This document shows, piece by piece, positions 1-9,264 of a stretch of 23,187 nucleotides of DNA (position 1 is its first letter; each line of letters opens with the position of its first letter). Under the pieces are notes generated by a model, which worked only from the letters and a program-made list of their open reading frames with translations, searched no databases and was not told the origin of the DNA. The translations under genes and the position numbers were made by a program. Source of the DNA: Apostichopus parvimensis (taxonomy: Eukaryota > Echinodermata > Holothuroidea > Aspidochirotida > Stichopodidae); NCBI GenBank assembly GCA_000934455.1, contig KN888167.1, forward strand, positions 7,632 to 30,818, given 5' to 3'.

Positions 1-118
1 GGTAGGGTCAAGCGCACGCCCCTTCCGAAATCCTCGATACGTCCCTGGCTACCCTGTGTATATACAGTAATAAGGATCAGCGCTGTAATGATGTCACTGT
101 TCCCCTTACTTTTCCCGG
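1..118. other. Non-coding stretch, nothing recognised
   Basis: No convincing coding or structural feature is visible here. It lies left of a C/T-rich tract and does not obviously align with the other duplicated segments in the window. Confidence 0.3.
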
Positions 119-312
119 TGTCTTGTCGTTTTTTCCTCCTTTTCTTACTTTTCTCTCTTTCTTCTTTTTTCCCCTTCCTTTCTCTTCCTCATTATCTCTC
201 CCGCCCCCCTTTTTTCCCCTATTTTCTTCTCCCTTTTTTCTTCTCTCTCTTTTTTCTCCTCTTTTTCTTACTCGGGGGGCGCGCGCCCCAACACCCACCC
301 CCCCAGGATACA
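119..312. repeat. C/T-rich low-complexity tract ending in a G/C palindrome and poly-C
   Basis: The + strand is almost purely C and T for about 150 bases, followed by a GGGGGGCGCGCGCCCC-type palindrome near 274-290 and a poly-C/CA stretch. Open frames through it are compositional artefacts rich in F/L/S/P or, on the other strand, K/R/G/E. The tract sits where sequence matching the end of the C/D duplicates would be expected, since homology to those ends resumes at about 320. It therefore probably interrupts an older copy of that boundary. Confidence 0.75.
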
Positions 313-718
313 CACCTGTTTTGGCTCATTATTTTTGTTCAACTTTTGCCGGGTTGCTCAGCAGTGTAAATAGAAAAAAGAAGAACGATGCAAAAGGACT
401 ATGACGATCTACCCATAACAGTAAACCCACCCCTTCCCCCAAACCCCACCCCCCTCAAAAAAACTTGATTCGGAAAGATATATTTATATTCTGATGTGAT
501 AAGTGTGGTATAACGTTAGCAATCTTAACATAACAATTTTGCACTCTCTTCCATCTTAAAAAAAAAAGCAAAATTCTCAAAAAAGTCTGATAATTACCGA
601 GTTTTACATATAGCATGAAGAAAAGTCATTCTCATATTTTTGAGATTTCATCAAGATGGTTAAAAGTTTTTGTAAAATGATTATCTCTATGGAGGGCCAT
701 CAGTCTCAAATCGTGAAC

Positions 719-965
719 CTATTTAAATTGAATTATACTAATTTATTTTACGTATCATCGATTTAAATTGGTGTAATCGAATTAAATCGATGATATGTCG
801 AATTAAACTGGTATAAGTCAATTTTAAACGACATCTACCAGTTTGTATCGATAATATGTCAATTTTAATCGGTAGAAGTCAATTAAAGCTGCTAGAAACC
901 GGTGCAAGTCGAAGGAAATTGGTTTATCAGTGTCGATGTAAATCGGAATATATGTCGATTCCCCA
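719..965. repeat. Degenerate ~20-bp tandem repeat
   Basis: The segment is built from variants of a unit resembling AATTAAATCGGTATAAGTC. It alternates AATT/ATTTTAAA, TCGAT/TCGGT/TGGT and AAGTC/ATGTC elements roughly every 18-22 bases. It ends about 250 bp upstream of the phosphatase start codon and lies within the copy A-specific kilobase. Copies are diverged, so this is an old satellite-like array or a cluster of related short sites. No coding frame is supported. Confidence 0.6.
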
Positions 966-1217
966 CGATCGGAGACTTTTGGCCCGCCATAACTATGAAC
1001 TTTCTGCACTTGAAAGTTGATAACACATGCATACAGCGACAAGGTCAACCATAACCACGGGGGACGTTGAACGTGTAATATAATTCAAGTTACAATTCAG
1101 AAGATTATTGTATACATGTACACGAATCTACATGACGATTTTCTTAGTCGGCTGTTACAATACCACTTGTCTTTTTACGGTAGTGGATAACCACATTAAA
1201 ACCAAGTTTTGTATAAA

Positions 1218-1257
1218 ATGGCTGCTCCAGAAAAGTCGGTGTTATTCGTCTGTTTAG
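1218..1257 (+). CDS. ACP1: First coding exon of low-molecular-weight protein tyrosine phosphatase (ACP1-like)
   Basis: Low-molecular-weight protein tyrosine phosphatases are ~18 kDa cytosolic enzymes that remove phosphate from phosphotyrosine through a cysteine nucleophile in the N-terminal C(X)5R(S/T) loop. This exon encodes MAAPEKSVLFVCLG, where the last Gly codon is split. It matches the family N-terminus, in which the KSVLFVCLG strand contains the catalytic-loop Cys and is followed by NICRSP. The ATG has a favourable context (A at -3, G at +4). A GTAGGT donor follows at 1258-1263 and leaves a phase-1 end, the position where vertebrate ACP1 exon 1 also ends. The next exon, expected to start with NICRSP, was not found in the window. 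The gene is therefore partial here, or this is an orphan exon. The exon lies in DNA missing from duplicate copy B. Confidence 0.85.
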
Positions 1258-1632
1258 GTAGGTCATTTTAATTTGATATAGAACCGTGTTTATGTTACTA
1301 TTTCGTGCAGGCGCGTAGCCAGGAATTTGCCATCGGAGGGCGAGAATTTAGGCAAATTATCAGAGCCGTAGAAACGGCATTGCAAACTATCTAAGCTTAG
1401 CGCCACCATGGTTGGCGCGAAGCGTACAAGAAAATTTTGGCTGAAAATGCCTCCTAGATCGCTGGAAATGGCACTTCCCAGACCTTGTAAGTTACATCTT
1501 AGCATTTTCTCTTTTGAAATTACTAGCGATATCATATAAACATTAAAATTTTTTTTTAAAAAATATGCTCAAGGGGAGGGGGGGGGAATCCTAACAAAGA
1601 GCAAGAACTTGGGAAGTTCTTGAAGTTATCCA
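1258..1632 (+). other. Intron sequence after the ACP1-like exon, copy A-specific
   Basis: The donor GTAGGT opens this stretch. It contains a G-rich run near 1574-1588 (a possible G-quadruplex) and ordinary AT-rich DNA. The right edge of the copy A-specific insert or copy B deletion falls near 1632. No further phosphatase exon is recognisable in it. Confidence 0.5.
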
Positions 1633-2613
1633 TGTGTTTGTTAAACTCATGTTTCCATGAAGGATGATGTTTAGTCTACATCAGAACTCATGGGAGGTTG
1701 AATCCTGTCACAGTGTCACAGAATTTTCTACAGTACAGTACACTACACCATTAACATGTTTAAATGCATTGAAGACTCCCAACAAACCGCGTACGGCCAT
1801 CTGAAAAAGTTTACTTTCTGTTTGCTTGCAAGTGAAGTTTTCTACTTGTTGCTACAAAATACAGACAGTATATGAAAGGTGATACCTTGTTATCTTTTCA
1901 TCTGGACCTGAGATGTCCATCGCTGCTATGTACACTGTGTTGTGGGTATTGACCATAGCTGCATGTATTGACTGTACACTAGTGACTAATTACCAACGGT
2001 ACCATCTGTGTGTGTATTTTTTTGGTATCGATGGTGGTTTCTAACACTTCTGTTACACCTCATTCGAAACTAGGTCAGATTACCGGCATCACACGTTTCT
2101 TTGTGCGCGAGTCTTCACCCACTTTAATGGGTTGTTGACCCATTTTGTTCTTGAACTTTTTTTTCCTTAACAAGGTTTCATTCATTTGACATGAAATAAA
2201 AAGCAAACGAACAATAAACAACAATGTAAACTGCTTGAACTGTACACTGCAAAATGTTGTGTCTTTGGAAATATTTGTATTATAAACCCGTGTTTACTCA
2301 AGGTGACAAGCCTTTTGAATTACACTAGTGTAGACTGCAGTTAAAAGTGAAACTAACACTGCAAGTGTGTTAAAGTGTGCTAATTAGTACTTTTACATGT
2401 TATACTTAGTTTCAGTTGCAATTACTGAGCAAATGTTATTGTATTTTGATATTTAAAACACATTCCAAAATGATACCAATCTCTGTTTGTGCACTCAAAA
2501 GTGTAAATAAAAATGATAATGGCATTGAAGGTGGAAAGTGTCTGCTGGCACATATGTACAAGTGTTGAATACGTAGCCCTTAGTCATCCCATTGATCTAT
2601 CTACAGTGTAGAG

Positions 2614-2692
2614 CCCTGACGGCTCATGACCATCTTGATTTTGATTTTGGACGGTCCCTGTTGGCTCGTGGCCTTTCTGGATCTTGGACAGT
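2614..2692. repeat. Diverged ~40-bp local tandem duplication, present only in copy A
   Basis: Two successive units start CCCTGACGGCTC (2614) and CCCTGTTGGCTC (2657). Each is followed by a TTGATTTTGGACGGTC/CTGGATCTTGGACAGTC-type end. The corresponding place in copy B (~18785-18822) has a single unit. Confidence 0.6.
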
Positions 2693-4359
2693 CACCAATA
2701 ATTCAGAAGAAAAAAGTCTTGCTGATACTGTATTTGTGGAACGCAAGTGAAACATATATTCAAGAGCATCATATAAGGTACTTTAAAATGTTTGCAAAGT
2801 ATAACACCATTTTGCAACCGATCGTGCTTTATCGTCAAAAATGTCTCAAAAGGGGGCCCCATCCTCCACTTGGACCACTTCCCCCGGCCACATGAGAAAG
2901 CAATAAAATAGCTGTAAAAAATTTGTAAGCAACAAATGTTAACCGTATTTTTCCGCAACGACTCAGTGTTATTCGGTGACATCGAGCTAGCACGTAATGG
3001 CATCGCATTATATACTACACAGTCATAGTTTCCAAAGTTAAAGCTCCTCAGTACGTATATGGTGTATAATTATTATGTGTTTTTGATGTTGATAAACAAG
3101 GCCTGGAAACCGACCGAGCAGTTCTTAATAGACCGGAGAGTGTTACATTTGTGCAATGATAGACCTACATTGTATTTGTTAGATTAATCGTGCATTAGAC
3201 CTTCGTAATCCAGCGTATGTTTGTAAAACTAGGCGAGGATACAGTATATTTAATATGCTGTTCAATTTGACCAATCAGTGTCTAGGACTCTGAGTATTCT
3301 ATGTCACGTCCGGAACAGACGTGAGTCGTGACAACCGGTTAATCTATGATGGTTTTAGTCTAAATTTCTTTGTTTATATTACAGGCGCATGCTAGCTAGA
3401 GTACTGTTCATAAATATAGCCTAGCTACTTTAAAGGACCAAAAACCCGAACTGGCTTATTCGTGACCGAAATAACTTTAAAATTGTTACAGTAACAAAGA
3501 CCCCTCCATTGAATATCAACAACTAACTAACTTTCACCTTCACCGGCACTACAATGACACGTATTTGTATTTGTATCTAATTATACATGGCCTTTACGTT
3601 CTACAATCAGCTTGTCATCGCTCAAGATATTAATCCGGCAAAATGATAACGATCCATTTTAATTAATACTCTTATTGTATCATCTAACGCTGTATATGTA
3701 TAGGACACAACAGGCGAAGTACTATAGTACCACACCAACAGAAAATATAGACCTACGTACGCCAGGTCTTCTACGAATGAATTACAAAATGGATTCCGAC
3801 AGGAATTACAAAATGTCAGAAAAGAACCTTCGAATGGAGCTTGTTTGAATAAAATATATATGCTTTGTATATACACTACATACATTAATGGAAGGGTTCT
3901 GTTAGTGTGTTGTACGAATGTTCTACATCAAATTACAATTTTCTACGTTACACGTCCAGTTGTAAGACGCAGTGACACGACATATACCATGACGTCACAC
4001 ATGGATGCATGTTAGGGTATATATAACTTGCATGGTTGTAACACATAACATAACATAACAAAACAGGAACCGAAAATACTATAATATTTTGAGAGATGAT
4101 AGGTTTAGTGGTTGAATGTCTTTCGTGTAAAATAAAAAAAATGTGGTAAACAGAGGTTTCCCTTAGCCTGTAGGGCGGGGTGGGCAAACAGGAAGAAAGT
4201 TGAGAGGTGGACGAACCTTTCCTAAAATCGCCTAGCTATTACGTTAATACAAATGTCTCAGTTAGCTACTACTCACTCAATTGGGCTCATTTCCCGACCC
4301 TCGGCCTCTACAACCCTGACACCCAACCCTCTATGTAGAGCTTATGCCCTGACATGTAT

Positions 4360-4398
4360 GCAGCACTACCATGTGTTATGTACACATGGTAGTGCTGC
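4360..4398. repeat. Perfect inverted repeat, 16-bp arms with 7-nt loop
   Basis: GCAGCACTACCATGTG at 4360-4375 is exactly complementary to CACATGGTAGTGCTGC at 4383-4398, separated by TTATGTA. The homologous site in copy B (~22680-22716) has only the right arm. Copy A therefore carries about 14 extra bases that create the hairpin. This is the pattern expected from an intrastrand template switch during replication, or from loss of one arm in B. Confidence 0.9.
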
Positions 4399-4921
4399 GT
4401 CATTAGGTTAACTATATACAGATCCTCGGCGGTTCCCAAAAGGTAGTCAAACCTTTCATATAATTCGTCATTAGACAAGTATCCGAAGTAATTTATCATC
4501 CCTGACAGATCATCCACATTAAAAGCATGATTTTTGCCAAGAGGTTGGATGGTGGGGAAGGGGAGGGGTGTAACGTTTATATTCCATTGCGTGTGATGTA
4601 ATTATTTGAACTAAAATGAAGTTTTGTGGCATCGTAATGTTTCATGGCGAGCTATTAACGGACAGTTCACTTATGTTTTGTACAACAATTTGCAGTTATC
4701 TGTACTGTGTACTTTTCTGAGTACTGCCCAGACCTTTATGGCCAGAATTCCAAGTTTGGTGGAGAGTGGGGCGGTGAGGGGACATCAACAGTTCGAGGAG
4801 GGGCGAAAAAGATGCACATTTCCTTGTAAAGTGTTGTAGCCTAAATGTAGGATATATGAATATAAAATATGTACTATAGGCACTCTCTCTTGATGGGTTA
4901 TCTTTTCCAAAGTTTACACAA

Positions 4922-4976
4922 GTATGTACGTATGTGTGCATGTGTGGGTGTGTGTTTGTATGTATGTGTATGTGTT
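4922..4976. repeat. TG/TATG-rich simple repeat
   Basis: A stretch of imperfect GTATG and GTGTG units just beyond the right edge of duplicated copy A. Confidence 0.7.
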
Positions 4977-5151
4977 TTGAAACTGTAATGGATAAAAAGG
5001 CTACCAGGAAAGGATATTATATTCACGAAATATATGCTTGAGCCACTCCTATGGATCTGCAGATTATTTGCAAGAGACGTGTAGGCTGCGGTAGGCTGCG
5101 GTAGTTGTATGCAGAAACTTAGCTTTGCTAATAAATGTTTCTATCATGGCA

Positions 5152-5690
5152 GGTTAGGCAAATGAATCAATGTCACAAACTGAATTAGTAATTAATATAT
5201 ATTGCTGAGATGGGAAAAATCTTATTGATGTGCTTGTTTTGACACGTTCTTCTTACTTGACTTCAGTAGGTCGGTGAGAGCATCGGTAGTCTTCATGAAG
5301 AAAGCAAACCTGATATTATAACAGGTTAGAAACTTGATTAGTAAATAATATATATTGCTGAGATGAAGAAATTTTTCTTGTTTTCAATACGTACTTTTTG
5401 ACTAGAGTTTAGTAGGTCGGTAACGTAATGTCGGTCCCCGGGAACCGACAAACCTAACAACTACAAAATAACTCAATTGACTGACAAACGCAAAGAGAAC
5501 TGCATCACGTAAATTGTATTCTTGGTCTGCTTGGAATGTACCACGCTTGGCTTTTATATAGAATGAATAATATAACATGCAAGTTAATACATTAACATAT
5601 ATAAAGCTAAAGATCCTTATCAATGGAATCTTCGTATTCTACAGGTGAGAGCATCGGTAGTCTTAATGAAGAAAACAAAACTGAACATTA
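5152..5690. repeat. Local tandem duplication containing a repeated GESIGSL micro-ORF
   Basis: Two units share CAGGTTAG, then TAATATATATTGCTGAGATG, then AGTAGGTCGGT. They lie at ~5152-5280 and ~5320-5422. The following GAGAGCATCGGTAGTCTT segment occurs at 5276 and again at ~5646. In the second unit about 220 bp are inserted between the AGTAGGTCGGT segment and the GGTGAGAGC segment. The rest of ~4976-7581 is AT-rich and shows no other supported gene. Confidence 0.55.
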
Positions 5691-5727
5691 CATTCGCGAC
5701 AGTACGGAACTAACAGACATCAACTGA
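5623..5727 (+). other. Possible short ORF or terminal exon (34 codons), unassigned
   Basis: From ATG at 5623 to TGA at 5725 the frame is open. It contains GESIGSLNEENK and ends with an acidic, polar tail (ELTDIN). A CTACAG at 5640-5645 could serve as a splice acceptor within it. A related frame, GESIGSLHEESK, occurs at 5273-5308. I do not recognise the peptide. It could be a C-terminal tail exon that was duplicated, or chance open frame in a local repeat. The length alone is not evidence of coding. Confidence 0.2.
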
Positions 5728-7581
5728 GTTAATTGGTATGCATACACGATTAGCAAACAAGGTTGGCATACAACGTTAGTATACAAGGTTGAAACTACTT
5801 AAAGGAATAGTCTATGTACTCATGGTCGTAATATGAAGAACGTAGTTTTTCTTTTCGTTTTGCGCTTCCTTCTTTAACCAACTTCCTCATTTACTTCTCA
5901 GAAAACGCTGTAATAACAAAAATTAAACAAACTAAAGAAGCAATTACTGTACATCACACTGTGAAACATAAAAACCAAAACAGATAAAATACTAATAAAT
6001 CAAACTCGAATCCTAATCTTTTGTCAATTATCATGCAAAAACACACACCTCATACACACAGATTCAAACCATGTAATTATCGACATTGTATGCAAAAGGA
6101 TGTCATATTTGTTAACGATATGTTTAACCTTAATGGTAACTTTCTACCTGTGGAGAGAAATCTATTTAGAAATTCTGTGTAATTAGGATTCACTCTCTGG
6201 AATATCATGGCTTAGTAAATCTAGTTTAGTCATCTTGGAAATTGGTCTTTGATCAAATTAATTACAAACCTTTGTAATCCCGTTAATAGTGTTAACAATG
6301 TTTTATTTTCTGGCTGTGTTTTCGAAAGTTAATCTATCTACGATCGTTTACTCCAGTCATCGTGTCATCCATAACGTAAATTTTACTTGAAGTTTTCGGA
6401 AACAACTAATCCTTACAAGAGAAATTATGAATGTTAACTGCATTATACCTTTTAATTGTTGTTGTTCCATTGACGTTCCTGTTCGATGGTATTAGTATCG
6501 TCTGTTCCACATAAACATTCACACAGACAGATAAATACATTAACATTTTTCATATTAAGCAAATAAAGGAACTCACATCAGTAAAGGTAGCATGGATTAT
6601 TATAAACATCATCTTTCTTTACAAATATATGTATTTCAAAGAAAAATGTTGGACTGTAAGTGAGAAAAGGATTGGTTTCCTTGGTTTAACTTGCCTTAAT
6701 TTTTCTATTTAGCTGATGTTGACATGAAAAAATGTTAAAGTCTTACTTCCAATATTTCTCTCTGTCTTCAAGTACAAATGAATTTTTCTTTCTATATTGA
6801 CTTTTCGTTATATGAACAACAAAGAGCAAAAAAAAATCCACTCATACGATACAGTAAACGCTGTAATAATAACAAGTTAAAGAAATACAAAGGCAACTAA
6901 ATCATACAGTAAAAAAGAAAGATAAAATACTAAATAAACTTGAAATATATAATGAGTATAGACGAAGTAATTTGAACACTGTTTCCAGACCGACCACAGT
7001 ACACTTCGGTACATAACTACGGTACAAAGGGCATTCGATGACTTCAGTCATATACAAATTATTAGAATGATGTGCGTCTGTTTATGTTCTCAAATTGTGA
7101 ATATAAAATGATAGCGGTTTATGGGGCAATGACAAGATATTCTGTACTGATAGGGAAGTCGTTAGAATGAAGTACATGGTTGCGTATATATTTGAAGGGG
7201 ATTCTGGAAGACATCCTGTTCGAAAATACAGTAATATTATGTTTTACCCTGCAGGGGCCCATGTGTATAGAGTTGATCCAATGAGTTAAGACCGATTACT
7301 ATATTATCTAAGGACACTCAGTTATAATGGTAAAAGAAATCATTGACACCAAATAATATAAATATCGATATTTGAAAAGATCGTCAAAAAGATAACCTGG
7401 TTCATATTCAGTCTAACTATTTTGAATGAACAAAATTATTTTAAATTAACTTTAATCATTCGGTTTGCTTTAAGAAACAAATATGTAACATCTGAGTAGT
7501 ACAGTTTTGAAAAAAATGAAAAGAAAGAGAGAGAAAAAAGAGCGAATAATGAGATATTCTGTGTCTTTCCGTACGTCTCCA

Positions 7582-7782
7582 TCAATGGTAGTGGTCAACA
7601 ACATTGATGCCGCCGAGGATGCTGGTGGCGGCAGCGGCACGGGCGATGTATATAATTATATATATCACGACAACAACGATCAAAATAATACCGATACCAA
7701 GGGAGATCAACGACCACAACTTAGCGCTTGCAGAGGCTTGCTCGGCACCTTGTATGTCACCACTACTGAAAAGGCTTTTCAC
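7582..7782 (-). CDS. CD225/dispanin-family protein, terminal coding exon (second hydrophobic segment)
   Basis: Dispanins (CD225 family, which includes the IFITM proteins and PRRT1/SYNDIG1-type proteins) are small membrane proteins with two hydrophobic segments joined by a conserved cytoplasmic loop. This exon starts after a CTTGTCAAG acceptor in phase 0. It encodes 66 residues: VKSLFSSGDIQGAEQAS, then SAKLWSLISLG, a ~22-residue hydrophobic helix rich in I/V, a short Ala-rich region and the C-terminus VVDHYH before TGA at 7582-7584. The G-D-x-x-G-A-x-x-A-S-x-x-A-K pattern is the hallmark of the CD225 loop. The exon joins in frame to 9124-9264, completing the domain across an FAAK|VKS junction. 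A possible ATTAAA poly(A) signal on the minus strand lies at 7451-7456. Confidence 0.9.
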   Translation of the reverse strand: MKSLFSSGDIQGAEQASASAKLWSLISLGIGIILIVVVVIYIIIYIARAAAATSILGGINVVDHYH

Positions 7783-7903
7783 CTTGACAAGAAATAAACA
7801 TGGAAAGATATAAATAGACATTTTATCACTTGAAAAGGAAGACGGGTATAGCTGACACTGAGATATGATATACCTGCGTATACCTGCCCACACGTACTGT
7901 AAT

Positions 7904-8864
7904 GGATATGCTTTGTGTCATTAACATCACACACATCACATGAGAACATGTACCTTCTCCCCTCCTCAAAACTGTCTGGTAGATGCCTTACATATATAAC
8001 ACACGCACGCAAAGTCGTATAAACAAATTGGGTTAAAATGATGACGATGATAATACCATTTTGAAAAATGAAAAACCATGTATCAATATAAAAACTATGA
8101 AAGAAAATTTGCCACCCCCCCCACATGACACTACGAAGGTAGGCTACGCTCCTGCATGGACCAATCTTCCCCTCCCACTACCAGTTTCGCAATAAAAAAA
8201 CCCTATCAAACTGGGTTTTGGGGCCAATTTTCAGGTTCCTTTTCCCAAAATTGAAATGATGACACCATACTTTTCGCCGGCGGATTAATATATACGGGGA
8301 TCATATGGGATTATAGTACTATTGCATTGGTAATAAAGAGTTATGCATAATTAACAAAGGTTTAGTAAAGTTTTTATTTTTTGGATATGCTTTGTGTCAT
8401 TAACATCACACACATCACATGAGAACATGTACCTTCTCCCCTCCTCAAAACTGTCTGGTAGATGCCTTACATATATAACACACGCACGCAAAGTCGTATA
8501 AACAAATTGGGTTAAAATGATGACGATGATAACACCATTTAGAAAAATGAAAAATCATGTATCAATATAATAACTCTCAAAGAAAATTTGCCACCCCCCC
8601 CCCCACATGACACTACGAAGGTAGGCTACGCTCCTGCATGGACCAATCTTCCCCTCCCACTACCAGTTTCGCAATAAAAAAACCCTATCAAACTGGGTTT
8701 TGGGGCCAATTTTCAGGTTCCTTTTCCCAAAATTGAAATGATGACACCATACTTTTCGCCGGCGGATTAATATATACGGGGATCATATGGGATTATAGTA
8801 CTATTGCATTGGTAATAAAGAGTTATGCATAATTAACAAAGGTTTAGTAAAGTTTTTATTTTTT
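7904..8864. repeat. Nearly identical ~480-bp direct tandem repeat inside an intron
   Basis: Unit 1 (7904-8382) and unit 2 (8383-8864) both start GGATATGCTTTGTGTC and end AAGTTTTTATTTTTT. They differ by only a few substitutions near 8050-8100/8530-8580 and in the length of a poly-C run. The period is 479 bases. The identity is much higher than in the larger duplications, so this duplication is recent. It lies wholly between the two CD225 exons. Confidence 0.95.
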
Positions 8865-8866
8865 GT

Positions 8867-8925
8867 TGGGGGGGGGGGAGGGAGTAGGGGAGGGGTTAGG
8901 AACGGTTGGGGATGGGAGTGGCTGA
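8867..8925 (+). other. G-rich run, possible G-quadruplex
   Basis: An 11-G homopolymer is followed by GGGAG, AGGGGAGGGG and GGGGATGGGAG, immediately after the second unit of the direct repeat. On the dispanin pre-mRNA (minus strand) this would be C-rich. Confidence 0.6.
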
Positions 8926-9123
8926 CCTGACTACAGATGTGTCAGTGATACCTCCCGAGGGTGACAGTAAAATGTTTGAGCATGGGTGACTATTTTCTCT
9001 AGCATATTTAGGTGCAACACTGAAGATATTTAATGTAGGAAACCAAACTTAGGGTTTAAATCCGATCATTCTATACTAGCCAGGAATATGCTAGAATGGC
9101 AATGATCCTCATAAAATACTTAC

Positions 9124-9264
9124 TTTAGCTGCAAATACGATAGCCACGATACCAGTAGGCCAGAAACAGCAAATGGTGACCAGAATTGCAAATACCAAGT
9201 AGTCATCAGGTTGTACCTGGGTTGTACGAACAATTGTACCGGGAGCAGGCTGCAGGCTGTTGAC
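9124..9264 (-). CDS. CD225/dispanin-family protein, exon with first hydrophobic segment
   Basis: This is a 141-base, 47-codon, phase 0-0 exon. It opens VNSLQPAPGTIV, continues RTTQVQPDDYLVF, then a hydrophobic segment containing TICCFWPTGIVAIVF, and ends AAK before a GTAAGT donor. PDDYL, the CC-x-W/CCFW pair and P-T-G-I-V-A are characteristic of the first CD225 hydrophobic segment. In the family this segment lies in or across the membrane, and juxtamembrane cysteines are often palmitoylated. The start at 9264 is chosen after a CCCGTATATAG acceptor, which gives the only open frame. Another AG a few bases inside would remove part of the linker. It follows the GYPPQQ exon in frame and precedes the terminal exon in frame. 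Confidence 0.92.

Larger units (their letters stand above)
313..4850. repeat. Segmental duplication, copy A (homologous to ~17370-23187)
   Basis: By eye this segment aligns collinearly with the right end of the window. Examples are the TTTTGCCGGGTT block at ~343 and ~17388, 'atgaaggatgatgtt' at ~1657 and ~17831, and a run from ~2480 to ~4225 matching ~18640 to ~20335, then 4226-4850 matching 22572-23187. Identity is high but with many substitutions and indels. Copy A holds ~1 kb (about 594-1632) that copy B lacks, including the phosphatase exon. Copy B holds a Penelope element that copy A lacks. Apart from the exon at 1218 I see no supported coding sequence in copy A: open frames shared with copy B are not kept intact in both. 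Confidence 0.9.
7783..9123 (-). other. Intron between the two CD225 exons
   Basis: On the minus strand the intron begins with GTAAGT after GCTAAA (donor at 9122-9123) and ends with TTGTCAAG (7783-7784). It contains a ~480-bp direct repeat and a G-rich run (8867-8920). No other exon is needed because the flanking exons join in phase 0. Confidence 0.8.

Noticed and set aside
77-404. Overlapping open frames on both strands in the C/T-rich tract
   Set aside because: Composition alone keeps the frames open. The peptides are low-complexity and have no recognisable domain.
943-960. AATATATGTCGATTCCCC, which resembles the start of the next ACP1 exon (N-I-C-R)
   Set aside because: It lies upstream of exon 1, reads NICRFP rather than NICRSP, has no acceptor AG, and belongs to the degenerate 20-bp repeat.
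2692-3003. Minus-strand open frame containing GPPFETFLTIKHDRLQNG, also present in copy B near 18755-19060
   Set aside because: It is shared only because the DNA is duplicated. The two frames diverge by frameshift on both sides of the common peptide, and no domain or splice evidence supports coding.
3622-3885. Minus-strand frame MYVVYIQSIYILFKQAPF, also at 19790-19990
   Set aside because: The frames are shifted relative to each other after the shared part, as expected for non-coding duplicated DNA.
7507-7797. Plus-strand 96-codon ORF starting with a Lys/Arg-rich segment
   Set aside because: It is antisense to the terminal dispanin exon and shows no domain of its own.
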